This document shows, in pieces, positions 17,606 to 25,824 of a stretch of 43,674 nucleotides of DNA. Position numbers and translations under genes: made by a program. Below the pieces are notes generated by a model. It made no database searches, was not told where the DNA came from, and saw only the letters and a program-made list of their open reading frames with translations. This DNA is from Bacteroidales bacterium (lineage in GTDB: Bacteria; Bacteroidota; Bacteroidia; Bacteroidales; UBA932). Within the stretch, counting starts at the first letter, position 1. The number at the start of each line of letters is the position of its first letter. The stretch lies in contig JALFFZ010000009.1 in the NCBI GenBank assembly GCA_022777585.1, forward strand, positions 1-43,674, written 5' to 3'.

Positions 17606-19519
17606 ATGCCACATACTCTTGTAGAGTTGAATCAGATGAATGAGGAGCAGTTGCGCTCGCTCGGTAACGAATTGAAAATCAAGAAGTACAAGGATCTAAG
17701 CCTGATGGATCTCGCTTTTGCAATCCTGGATGAGGAGGCCAAAATAGCCTCAAAGCAGCCAGATCCTGAACCTCAGAAAAAGAGGCGGGGCAGACCTCGC
17801 AAAGAAGAGGCCACCAAGGCGGAGACTGAATCCGAGAATCCTGCCGCCGAGACTGAGAAGCCCGCGAAGAGGACCAGAAAGGCCAAGACTGAATCCAAAT
17901 CGGAGACAAATCCTGAAGCCAAGCCGGCAGTGAATGAAGAAGTTATGAAGGACAAGCCAGCCGAGAAAGCGGAACCTGCAAAGGAGGCTGCTCAGCCTAA
18001 GTCCAAAAGGGGCCGAAAGCCGAAGACAGACGTTGCTGTTTCAGAACCTGTTGTGAAGCCGGCTGATGCTGATGCGGCAGTTCAGGACAAGAAGCAGGAC
18101 AACAAGCCTGAAGACGGTGCACAGCCGCAGAAAATGGAGGAGCGAGTGTACACTGACAGACACAAGATTGTGCTTCCTCCACTCCCTCCAAGGGTAAAGA
18201 AACCGAAGGGCCAGAATGGACAGCAGAACAACCAGCAGAATGATTCACAGAATGCCGGTGGGCAGGACCAGAACAATACGAATTCCCAAAATGGCCAGAA
18301 TAACCAGAATGCAAGGCAGAATGGAGGACAGCAGAACCGTCCGCAGCCTAAGCCGAGAATTGAATTTGAAGGGACTGTCGAGGCTACCGGTGTGCTCGAG
18401 ATTATGCCTGACGGATATGGCTTCCTCCGTTCATCCGATTATAATTATCTGAACTCCCCTGATGACATATACGTATCACAGAGTCAGATTAAGAACAATG
18501 CTCTCAAGAACGGCGACACTGTAACAGGTGAAATCAGGCCTCCGAAAGAGGGTGACAAGTACTTCCCTCTTGTAAAAATCAGCTATATCAACGGCCGTTC
18601 TCCTGAATACATCAGGGACAGGGTTCCGTTTGACTTCCTGACGCCGCTTTTCCCGGACGAGAAGTTCAATCTCCTTGGGCATGGTCATGAGCGCGATCTT
18701 TCCTGCCGTATCGTGGATATGTTCACACCTATAGGAAAGGGACAGAGGGGGCTTATCGTGGCCCAGCCAAAGACTGGTAAGACAATGTTGCTCAAGTCCA
18801 TAGCCAATGCCATCGCAGACAATCACCCTGAGGTTTACGAGATTGTGCTCCTGATTGACGAGCGCCCGGAGGAGGTTACGGACATGAGCCGCAGCGTGAA
18901 GGCCGAGGTGGTTGCATCAACATTCGACGAGCCTGCCGAAAGGCACGTGAAGGTAGCGAACATGGTACTTGAAAAGGCCAGGAGACTGGTTGAATGCGGA
19001 CACGACGTTGTCATTCTCCTGGACTCCATCACAAGGCTTGCAAGGGCTTACAATACTGTCCAGCCTGCGTCCGGAAAGGTGCTCACCGGCGGTGTGGATG
19101 CCAATGCTCTCCAGAAACCTAAGAGGTTCTTCGGTGCGGCCAGGAACATCGAGGGAGGCGGTTCTCTCACGATTCTCGCAACGGCCCTCACTGAGACCGG
19201 CTCAAAGATGGACGATGTGATCTTTGAGGAATTCAAGGGTACCGGCAATATGGAACTCCAGCTTGACAGGACATTGTCGAACAGGCGCATCTTCCCTGCT
19301 GTGAATGTCATTCTTTCCAGCACAAGGCGTGACGACCTTCTCTATTCACCTGAGCAGGCGCAGCGTATCTGGATTTTGAGGAAGCTGCTGGCTGAGATGA
19401 ACCCGACAGAGGCAATGAACTTCATGATTCAGCTCATGGACCAGTACAAGACCAATGTCGACCTTCTGGACAATATGAACAAGGTTTCTCCGAAGGATGC
19501 CAAGAACTACGACTATTAG
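17606..19519 (+). CDS. rho: Transcription termination factor Rho with large disordered insert
   Basis: Hexameric RNA helicase that ends transcription of untranslated RNA. It has 637 residues against about 420 in E. coli. A Rho_N helical domain (about 1-45) is followed by a disordered stretch at about 50-250. The first part is rich in Lys, Glu, Pro and Ala with two AT-hook-like patches (KRRGRPRKE near 59-67; KRGRKPK near 134-140). The second part (about 200-245) is almost all Asn, Gln and Gly. The cold-shock RNA-binding fold starts at about 252 ([15 protein letters not shown]), and the ATPase core has Walker A QPKTGKTM and the later [15 protein letters not shown] stretch. All core motifs are intact. 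The TPR gene follows 13 bases after its stop. Confidence 0.97.
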   Translation: MPHTLVELNQMNEEQLRSLGNELKIKKYKDLSLMDLAFAILDEEAKIASKQPDPEPQKKRRGRPRKEEATKAETESENPAAETEKPAKRTRKAKTESKSETNPEAKPAVNEEVMKDKPAEKAEPAKEAAQPKSKRGRKPKTDVAVSEPVVKPADADAAVQDKKQDNKPEDGAQPQKMEERVYTDRHKIVLPPLPPRVKKPKGQNGQQNNQQNDSQNAGGQDQNNTNSQNGQNNQNARQNGGQQNRPQPKPRIEFEGTVEATGVLEIMPDGYGFLRSSDYNYLNSPDDIYVSQSQIKNNALKNGDTVTGEIRPPKEGDKYFPLVKISYINGRSPEYIRDRVPFDFLTPLFPDEKFNLLGHGHERDLSCRIVDMFTPIGKGQRGLIVAQPKTGKTMLLKSIANAIADNHPEVYEIVLLIDERPEEVTDMSRSVKAEVVASTFDEPAERHVKVANMVLEKARRLVECGHDVVILLDSITRLARAYNTVQPASGKVLTGGVDANALQKPKRFFGAARNIEGGGSLTILATALTETGSKMDDVIFEEFKGTGNMELQLDRTLSNRRIFPAVNVILSSTRRDDLLYSPEQAQRIWILRKLLAEMNPTEAMNFMIQLMDQYKTNVDLLDNMNKVSPKDAKNYDY

Positions 19520-19532
19520 TATTCAGCGGATC

Positions 19533-21020
19533 ATGCTGACGGTTCTTGCCGTCATTTCCGCATTTTCCTGCAATGTCAATAATCTGCCTCACGAAATCGA
19601 TGAGGCAGAATCGTTTATGAGGCATGACCCGGCCCGCGCAAAGGCCATTCTCGAAGATGCTTCAAGGTATCGGAAAGGAAATCGCCGGGAGAGGGCTTCC
19701 TGGTGTCTAATGTATGTCTGGGCTAAGTACAATGCCTATGACAATGACCTTTCGGCGGAGCAGCTCGATACTGCCTGCACTTTCTTCCTGAGGCATGGTT
19801 CGCATCTTAGAAAGGCGCAGGCTTACTATCTGAGAGGGGCTGTGCGTCAAGAACTTAAGCTTGGCAAGGAGCCTGAATGGCTGGATGATTTCAACCGGGG
19901 CTGCCACGAGGTGGAGAAGACCCAGGACTGTTATCTTGCCACGATGCTCTTCAACCGGTACGGTACTGAGATGAATCTCAGGAAATGGTACGAGGATGCC
20001 ATTCCGGCCTTCAAAAAATCCATTAAATATGCGCAAAAGGGAGGGCTGCAGTCATTTGCCGTCACTTCGATGATCAATCTTTCTCATTCGTACCTTTTTC
20101 TCGGGGATGCGGAAGGGAACTGGGACAATGCCATCGAAACGGCTCAGAAGGCATTGGCAATAGCTGAAGAGAGCGGCAGCGATGATTCAATATCACGCGT
20201 ATTGTCGACTCTTTCCGTCTGCTATAGCCGCGCGGGAGAGACTGAAAAGGCTCTGGAATATTCCAGAAGGTCTGTATTGATGCAGAAGAAGCTTTACAAT
20301 GCGGGGGTGAGGAAGGAATTGCCGAGGTACAACACTCTGGCCGATGCTTTCAGGAAGAACGGCCAGGCTGATTCGGCATTGTTCTATGCTTCAAAATGTT
20401 ACGGAAGCAGGGATGTTACTTCAAGGCTTACTGCGTATCAGATTTCCTATATCGTATATCGGGATCTTCTTGAAGACAATGAGAATACGGTCAAGTATAT
20501 GTCTCTTTATCAGGAGATTAAGAATGCGCAGATAGAATCCCAGAACAACGGCAAGGTCGTCGTGAATGCTCTCAAGCTGGAGCAGGAGGAGGCGGATGGC
20601 GCCAAATTGAGGATGGGGGTTGTGATTGGCTGCATTCTTCTGGTCTGCATTGCCCTCATTGTGGTACTGAGATATTATTTTCATCTTTCCAGCCACAAGA
20701 CAGAGGAATTGGCGGCGGCTGAGGAGAAGGTTGAAAAAGTAAGTACGGAGCTCATCGACAGAGACAGTCTTGTGGCTTCTCTGCGGAAGGCTCCGCACTA
20801 TCTTGACGACAATGACTGGAACAGGATTGTCGGTCTTGTGGACAAGGTTTATGACGGCTGGTGCACTTCCCTGGCCTCGTCCGGGCTTACCCAGGGCAAT
20901 ATCAGGATAGCCTGTCTTGTCCGTCTCGGTTTCACTACTTCCGAGTCTGCTGCCATCATGGGAATTTCACCGGCATCGGTGACCAAGGCTAAGCAGCGGC
21001 TTAAGAGCAAGCTATCCTGA
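19533..21020 (+). CDS. TPR repeat protein with membrane helix and C-terminal HTH
   Basis: A likely membrane-tethered regulator, function unknown. From the ATG at 19533 it has 495 residues. A short signal or lipoprotein-like N-terminus (MLTVLAVISAFSC) is followed by four to six TPR-like helix pairs at about 25-330 (for example the NLSHSYLFLGDAEGNWDNAI segment). A strong transmembrane helix (GVVIGCILLVCIALIVVL) sits near 365-385, then a coiled coil (AAAEEKVEKVSTEL). The C-terminal domain ends in a LuxR-like helix-turn-helix (GFTTSESAAIMGISPASVTKAKQRL). The topology puts TPRs outside and the HTH in the cytoplasm, resembling Bacteroidota TPR/HTH sensors. An upstream ATG at 19497 overlaps rho and is less likely. 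It sits directly after rho, with no separate promoter seen. Confidence 0.85.
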   Translation: MLTVLAVISAFSCNVNNLPHEIDEAESFMRHDPARAKAILEDASRYRKGNRRERASWCLMYVWAKYNAYDNDLSAEQLDTACTFFLRHGSHLRKAQAYYLRGAVRQELKLGKEPEWLDDFNRGCHEVEKTQDCYLATMLFNRYGTEMNLRKWYEDAIPAFKKSIKYAQKGGLQSFAVTSMINLSHSYLFLGDAEGNWDNAIETAQKALAIAEESGSDDSISRVLSTLSVCYSRAGETEKALEYSRRSVLMQKKLYNAGVRKELPRYNTLADAFRKNGQADSALFYASKCYGSRDVTSRLTAYQISYIVYRDLLEDNENTVKYMSLYQEIKNAQIESQNNGKVVVNALKLEQEEADGAKLRMGVVIGCILLVCIALIVVLRYYFHLSSHKTEELAAAEEKVEKVSTELIDRDSLVASLRKAPHYLDDNDWNRIVGLVDKVYDGWCTSLASSGLTQGNIRIACLVRLGFTTSESAAIMGISPASVTKAKQRLKSKLS

Positions 21021-21029
21021 ATTAACTGA

Positions 21030-23051
21030 TTACCAGACTTTTACTCTGTTCTCAGGAGCGACGTAAAGCGAGTCGCCAGGCTGGATGTTGAAGGCATCGT
21101 ACCAGTAGTCGCACTGTGCGAGCGCACCGTTGACGCGGAGTCTTGCAATCGAATGTACATCCATCATTGTGAGATACCTGAGGATTTCTTCGCTTGCGGT
21201 GTCAGCCCATACGTTGGCATAGGAGAGGAAGAATCTCTGCTCAGGGGTGAAGCCGTTGTCTGTGTCAAGTCTGCCGTGTTTCTTCTGCCACATCTGGAAG
21301 GCTTCGTAGGCGATATTGAGTCCGCCGTGGTCGGCAAGGTTTTCTCCGAGGCAGAGGGCTCCGTTGGCTTTGAGTTCGCCAGGAATTACCCAAAGTGAAT
21401 TGAAGAATTCCACCATCTGGGAGCAAGGCTTGCTGAATCCTTCGGTATCGGCTTCGGTCCACCAGTCAGAGAGGTTGCCGTCTTTGTTGTATTTGCGTCC
21501 CTGGTCGTCGAAGCCGTGTGTCATTTCGTGTCCGATTACGACTCCAATCGCACCGTAATTAGCTGCTGCATCGGCTGTTATGCTATAGAGAGGTGGCTGG
21601 AGGAAGCCTGCAGGGAAGCAGATTTCATTGGTGGTCGGATTGTAATATGCATTGACCATCTGGGCCGGCATATGCCACTCGTCGGTATCGACAGGCTTGT
21701 TGTATTTCTTGTTGTAGTTGAGTTCCCAGTAGAATTTGCGGGCTGCCCTGATGTTGTCGTAGAGGGTGAGCTCAGGATCGACGGTGAGTCCGCTGATGTC
21801 GTCCCATTTGTCGGGATAGCCGACCTTGACTTTGTAGGCTGCAAGTTTGTCGAGGGCTATTGCCTTGGTGGAGTCGCACATCCAGTCCTGCTTCCTGATG
21901 ATTTCTGCAAGGGATGCCTGGAGATTGGAAATCATTTCGAGCATCTCGTCCTTGGCTTCTTTCGAGAAGTATCTCTTGACGTACATCTGGCCTACAGCAT
22001 CGCTCATGAAGTTGTCCACGAGGGATTCGGCCATTTTCCATCTCGGGGTCTTCTGCTGGACTCCGTAGAGTTTCTTGTTGAAGTCGAAGTTTTCGTCGGT
22101 GAAGTCGTCGGACAATACTGATGATGCTCCGGAGATGAGCTGCCAGCGGTAAATGTCCTTGAGGTCTTCGAGGGATGCTGTCATAAGGATTTCACAGGCT
22201 TTTGCAACTGGTTCAGGCTGACCGAGATCCACTTCCCTTGTAAGATTGTATCTGTAGTTGTCGAGGTAGGTTCTCCAGTCGAATCCGCCGCAGATGGCGG
22301 TGAGGGAATCTACTGTAACCTTGTGGTAGTTGGCGTCAGAGTCGCGCTGCTTTTCCATTGAATAATAAGGTTCTGCGATGGCGGTCTCGATGGCCCAGAT
22401 TCTTTCCATCTTGTCTCTGGACTCTTCTGCGCCGTAGCCTGTGAGGACGAAGAGGCGTACCATATGCTCTTTCATGGCTTCCCTGATCATTGTGTTCTGC
22501 GGGTCGTCGCTGAGGTAGTAGTCTCTGTTTCCGAGTGAAAGACCGTCCTGGCTGATGCAGACGATGTTGTTTCTGGAATCTTTCTCGTCAGCGCCGACGA
22601 AGATGCCGAAGAGAAGGTTGTCGTGCTCTCTGGCGCAATGTGCAAGCAGGTCCTCCCTGGTCTGGATGGCGTCGATTTCTGCAATGTGGGCGCGGAGTGG
22701 AGCTGCTCCTTCGCTGTTGAGACGGACCGAGTCCATCATCATGTTGTAGAGGTCACCGATTTTCTGCTCGATGCTGCCTTTCTTGTTCTCGCCTGCGGCA
22801 ATGTCCTGGATGAGGGCTGCAAGGGCCTTGATGTTGTCATCCTGAACCTTTCCTACGGTTCCCCACATAGGATACTCCTTAGGCTGAGGGTTGAGTTCAG
22901 CCCAATGCCCTGTGGCATATCTTGCGAAATCGTCGCCTGCGCGGACGGTGGTGTCCATGTAGGCGTAGTTGATGCCGGCGTTCCTGTCCGGTGTTCTTGT
23001 GCATCCTGCCGCTAGCAGCAAGGTGCAGATTGTCAGAAGTTTTGCTTTCAT
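21030..23051 (-). CDS. M13 family metallopeptidase (neprilysin/PepO-like lipoprotein)
   Basis: A zinc endopeptidase expected to cleave small peptides in the periplasm or at the cell surface. The N-terminus MKAKLLTICTLLLAAGC is a clear lipoprotein signal (lipobox LAAGC, Cys17). The peptidase N-domain covers about 40-430. The catalytic domain holds the zinc motif VIGHEMTHGFDDQGR and the downstream ENLADHGGL with the third zinc ligand. The C-terminal PGDSLYVAPENRVKVW matches the family ending. About 673 residues, normal length. An ATG three codons upstream (23060) is also possible. It converges on the TPR gene with only nine bases between stops. Confidence 0.95.
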   Translation of the reverse strand: MKAKLLTICTLLLAAGCTRTPDRNAGINYAYMDTTVRAGDDFARYATGHWAELNPQPKEYPMWGTVGKVQDDNIKALAALIQDIAAGENKKGSIEQKIGDLYNMMMDSVRLNSEGAAPLRAHIAEIDAIQTREDLLAHCAREHDNLLFGIFVGADEKDSRNNIVCISQDGLSLGNRDYYLSDDPQNTMIREAMKEHMVRLFVLTGYGAEESRDKMERIWAIETAIAEPYYSMEKQRDSDANYHKVTVDSLTAICGGFDWRTYLDNYRYNLTREVDLGQPEPVAKACEILMTASLEDLKDIYRWQLISGASSVLSDDFTDENFDFNKKLYGVQQKTPRWKMAESLVDNFMSDAVGQMYVKRYFSKEAKDEMLEMISNLQASLAEIIRKQDWMCDSTKAIALDKLAAYKVKVGYPDKWDDISGLTVDPELTLYDNIRAARKFYWELNYNKKYNKPVDTDEWHMPAQMVNAYYNPTTNEICFPAGFLQPPLYSITADAAANYGAIGVVIGHEMTHGFDDQGRKYNKDGNLSDWWTEADTEGFSKPCSQMVEFFNSLWVIPGELKANGALCLGENLADHGGLNIAYEAFQMWQKKHGRLDTDNGFTPEQRFFLSYANVWADTASEEILRYLTMMDVHSIARLRVNGALAQCDYWYDAFNIQPGDSLYVAPENRVKVW

Positions 23052-23146
23052 ATTTATCATTAGTGCATTTGTTTTTCTCTGCTCCGGCGCTTGTTTTACT
23101 TTGCTCCGGCGCTCCCGTCTGAGAGCTCTATTGAAGTTTCCGACGG

Positions 23147-23154
23147 CAAAGTTA
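23147..23154 (-). promoter_or_regulatory. M13 peptidase promoter -7 box
   Basis: TAACTTTG on the minus strand matches TAnnTTTG and lies about 95 bases upstream of the start codon. No TTTG is found at the -33 spacing. Between this box and the repeat region (23155-23317) nothing coding was recognised. Confidence 0.5.
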
Positions 23155-23317
23155 CACTATATTTAGATATGTTGTACTTTTTCGATGTGGACAATGCAAA
23201 ATTATATATGACTGGTAATTAGCATGTTAAGTGATATCAACGTGGACATTACCATCAAAAGGCCTGAGAATCGGCCGTATTGTCATTGCTAACTGGGCTA
23301 CGGAATGGGGTGCCGGA

Positions 23318-23471
23318 ATGGAACGTGGCGGCCGGAATGGTACCTCATTTCTCCGGACCAGGCCCTCCCAAACTGCGTTTGGGCCCCTCCCTCTAGTGCC
23401 GAGGGCGGCAAGTCCTGCGAAATGAGGTACCATCCCGGCTCATGGCATTGACGTAGAACTGGATTTGCGGC
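23318..23471. repeat. Cassette leader, copy 1 (cloverleaf-like)
   Basis: About 154 bases, repeated nearly identically at 24314-24467. A 15-bp perfect inverted repeat, ATGGTACCTCATTTC (23337-23351) with its complement at 23419-23433, encloses 67 bases. Inside it, GGAC/GTCC can extend the stem. Two inner hairpins follow: CCCAAAC-TGC-GTTTGGG, and CCCTC-7 bases-GAGGG. The whole can fold as a stem with two side arms. No reading frame of note. Confidence 0.8.
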
Positions 23472-24194
23472 GAACCTTCCATGCTGGAGGGCTGAATCGT
23501 GGATGGTTCAAGGTCAAAAGGGTGAACCTTCCACGTTGTATGCCCGAATCGTGGACGGTTCGAGGTCAAAAAGGCGAACCTTCCACGAATTAGGCACGTA
23601 TCACGGATGGTTCATTTCTCAGAAGCGAACCTTCCATGCTGAAAGCCGATATCATGGAAGGTTCAATATCTAGGGGCGTACCTTCCACGCTGTATGTCTG
23701 AATCGTGGACGGTTCGAGGTCAAAAGGGCGAACCTTCCACGAATTAGGTGCGTATCACGGATGGTTCGATATAAAACAACGGAACCTTCCATGCTGAAAG
23801 CCGATATCATGGAAGGTTCAATGTCAACGGGGTGAACCTTCCACGCTGTATGCCCGAATCGTGGATGGTTCAAGGTCAAAAAGGTGAACCTTCCACGAAT
23901 TAGGTGCGTATCACGGATGGTTCATTTCTCAGAAGCGAACCTTCCATGCTGGAGGCTGATATCATGGATGGTTCGATATAAAAACAACGGAACCTACCAT
24001 GCTGAAGGGCTGAATCGTGGATAGTTCGAGGTCAAAAGGGCTAACCTTCCACGAATTAGGTGCGTATCACGGATGGTTCATGTCTCAGAAGCGAACCATC
24101 CACGCTGGAGGTTGATATCATGGAAGGTTCAATATCTAGGGGCGAACCATCCACGCTGCTAGTCGATATTATGGACGGTTCATATCTTAAGCAC
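23472..24194. repeat. Palindromic repeat array 1 (14 units)
   Basis: Fourteen 38-base units, each GAACCTTCCAYG, 14 variable bases, then CRTGGAWGGTTC or close variants, begin at 23472, 23524, 23576, 23627, 23678, 23730, 23782, 23834, 23886, 23937, 23990, 24042, 24093 and 24144. Spacers are 13-15 bases and fall into about six types (for example AATATCTAGGGGC, ATTTCTCAGAAGC, GATATAAAACAACG). The period is 51-53 bases, so no reading frame is kept. Units at 23627 and 23782 have fully complementary 12-bp arms. Loop types recur in the order B-C-D, giving a higher-order period near 155 bases. Small open frames here are by-products of the repeats. Confidence 0.93.
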
Positions 24195-24298
24195 GAACCT
24201 CCCCACGGAGCACCTTTCAGCAGACGATGTCTGCAGGCGGCATCAGCCGCCGCACGGAGAACAGCGAAGTTTGGGCCTTGAGGCGATGTTGCGAATGG
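24195..24298. repeat. Cassette trailer, copy 1
   Basis: Begins as a degenerate unit (GAACCTCCCCACGGAG), then two hairpins: GCAGAC-GAT-GTCTGC (24220-24234) and GGCGGC-ATCA-GCCGCC (24236-24251). It aligns along its whole length with 24778-24881, with compensating changes in the second stem. Non-coding. Confidence 0.8.
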
Positions 24299-24313
24299 TA
24301 TGTTTTCATTGTA

Positions 24314-24467
24314 ATGGAACGCGGGTGCCGGAATGGTACCTCATTTCTCCGGACCTGGCCCTCCCAAACTGCGTTTGGGCCCCTCCCTCTAGTGCCGAGG
24401 GCGGCAAGTCCTGCGAAATGAGGTACCATACCGGCTCATAGCATTGACGTAGAGCTGGATTTGCGGC
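24314..24467. repeat. Cassette leader, copy 2 (cloverleaf-like)
   Basis: Second copy of the 23318 leader. From the shared GCCGGAATGG onward only about four bases differ up to the first palindromic unit. The 15-bp outer stem is at 24333-24347 and 24415-24429, and both inner hairpins are unchanged. Near identity indicates recent duplication or gene conversion. Confidence 0.8.
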
Positions 24468-24777
24468 GAACCTTCCATGCTGGAGGGCTGAATCGTGGAC
24501 GGTTCGATATAAAACAACGGAACCTTCCATGCTGAAAGCCGATATCATGGAAGGTTCAATGTCAACGGGGTGAACCTTCCACGCTGTATGTCCGAATCGT
24601 GGAAGGTTCGAGGTCAAAAGGGCGAACCATCCACGCCTGTAGTCGATATCATGGAAGGTTCAATATCTAGGGGCGAACCTTCCATGCTGGAGGGCCATAT
24701 CACGGATGGTTCGATATAAAACAACGGAACCTTCCATGCTGAAGGCCGATATCATGGACGGTTCATATCTCAAGCAC
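24468..24777. repeat. Palindromic repeat array 2 (6 units)
   Basis: Six units of the same 38-base palindrome begin at 24468, 24520, 24572, 24624, 24675 and 24727, with the same spacer types as array 1. The adjacent units at 24520 and 24572 are both perfectly paired over 12 bp but with a different pair in the second position from the loop (T-A in CCATG/CATGG, C-G in CCACG/CGTGG), a compensatory change. It ends in the same spacer type (ATATCTCAAGCAC against ATATCTTAAGCAC) and trailer as array 1. Confidence 0.93.
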
Positions 24778-25023
24778 AAACCTCCCCACGAAGCACCTTA
24801 AGCAGACGAAGTCTGCGAAGGCGCCATCAGGCGCCGCGCGAAGGAATGCGAAGGGTTGGCCGGAGGCGATGGTGCGCCCGGAGCGCCCTCCCCCGTAATG
24901 GGGGCAGGGGGGAAATATAAACAAGCCATCAGGCGCCGCGCGAAGAAATGCGAAGCGTCGGCCAGCGGCGATGGTGCGCACGGAGCGCACACCCACGTAA
25001 TAGGGACAGGGTGGGAAATAAAA
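24778..25023. repeat. Cassette trailer, copies 2 and 3 (tandem ~100-bp repeats)
   Basis: Copy 2 (24778-24924) repeats the 24195 trailer: hairpins GCAGAC-GAA-GTCTGC (24802-24816) and GGCGCC-ATCA-GGCGCC (24820-24835), then a GC-rich tail with CCCCC-GTAAT-GGGGG. Copy 3 (about 24925-25023) repeats the second half of copy 2, from GCCATCAGGCGCCGCGCGAAG onward, with a GTGCGC-ACGGA-GCGCAC hairpin. It ends in the A-run at 25020-25024 that forms the T-run after rnpB on the minus strand. Non-coding. Confidence 0.8.
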
Positions 25024-25024
25024 A

Positions 25025-25346
25025 GGCGGGACCGTAAGCCGGTTTCTGTTTTTGAATCTGCCATTTATCTACGCAACCTACCCCCTGACATCGGGCGGGC
25101 AGTCCTCATCTGTCAGTATATTTGGTTTTGCAGGCCCTGGTGCCGTACCCGCAATACATCGCTGCAATGCGCCGTGGGCTCTTACCCCACATTTTCACCA
25201 TCACTTCCGGGACTGGCCCGGAGGCAGACATTCTCTGTTACGGCTGGCAAAAGATTACTCCCATCTGCGATTTCCGCAGCAGGGCGCCCTTTCCTGTCCG
25301 GACTTTCCTCACCTGACTTGTGACAGGCGCGGCAGATCGTCCCGCC
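25025..25346 (-). ncRNA. rnpB: RNase P RNA (bacterial class A)
   Basis: The catalytic RNA of RNase P, which removes 5' leaders from tRNA precursors. On the minus strand the 5' GGCGGGAC and 3' GTCCCGCC ends pair as helix P1. The universal GAGGAAAGTCCGGAC core follows near the 5' end. The conserved GGGTAAGAGCCCAC is in the middle and ACAGAAACCGGCTTAC near the 3' end. Length about 322 bases. The overall layout, with these blocks in order, matches class A. The exact ends are set by P1 and could shift by a base or two. A T5 run follows at once, then the trailer repeats. queD lies upstream on the same strand. Confidence 0.95.
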
Positions 25347-25358
25347 TTGAAGAATATG

Positions 25359-25390
25359 CAAAATTATAGAAAGTTGGGAACTTGGGCAAT
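25359..25390 (-). promoter_or_regulatory. rnpB promoter
   Basis: On the minus strand TAATTTTG (25366-25359), a perfect TAnnTTTG, with ATTG 20 bases upstream (25390-25387) as a partial -33. The box ends about 12 bases before the first P1 base, the right distance for a stable RNA start. Confidence 0.7.
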
Positions 25391-25461
25391 AATTTGAAGA
25401 GAAACTTTCTTGACTGCATGCAGGATTGTGGCAACAAGCGCCTGCAAAGCAGCCAGTTATG

Positions 25462-25791
25462 CTATTTCTCGTAAATCGCCTTGTTGTTCTCCGATTCCCA
25501 GATTTCGACCTTGTAGCAGTTCGGAGTCACGTCGCACATCCATTTGGCAAGATTTTCCGCCGTTGGACTGAAAGGAAGGACCGCATTGAGATTCTTGTGG
25601 TCAATCTGCGACATGATGTTCTTCTTGATATAGGTGAAATCGGTCACCATCCCATCCTCATTCAGAGTCTCAGACTTGCAATGAACAATGACAATCCAGT
25701 TGTGTCCGTGAAGTTCCTCACACTTGCTGCCACATTCAGTTGTCACATAATGGGCTGCGGAAACCTCAAAGCGCTTGCTTACGTAATACAT
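25462..25791 (-). CDS. queD: 6-carboxy-5,6,7,8-tetrahydropterin synthase
   Basis: QueD converts dihydroneopterin triphosphate to carboxytetrahydropterin, the second step toward queuosine and other deazapurines. It has 109 residues, at the short end of the 6-pyruvoyl-tetrahydropterin synthase family. Zinc ligands are His14 (SAAHY) and the pair in LHGHNW. The Cys residues just before it (CGSKCEELHGH) include the catalytic one, and SPTAENLAKW and the VEIWES Glu end the active site. No queC or queE is nearby, so the queuosine role comes from family knowledge. The gene follows the TSCPD gene by 33 bases and is probably co-transcribed. Confidence 0.93.
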   Translation of the reverse strand: MYYVSKRFEVSAAHYVTTECGSKCEELHGHNWIVIVHCKSETLNEDGMVTDFTYIKKNIMSQIDHKNLNAVLPFSPTAENLAKWMCDVTPNCYKVEIWESENNKAIYEK

Positions 25792-25824
25792 TGAATTATA
25801 ATTATTTGGCTATGCGAGGAAAGA

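Noticed and set aside
23330-23433. Integron attC site for the leader element
   Set aside because: Foldable and repeated, but there are no R/L box core sites, gene cassettes or integrase.
23472-24617. Several 60-100-residue open frames in the repeat region, both strands
   Set aside because: They are translations of the repeats. The 51-53 base period breaks any frame, and no shared product appears across units.
23472-24777. CRISPR array
   Set aside because: The repeated part is palindromic and variable, the 13-15 base gaps are too short and recur as a few types, and no cas genes are present.
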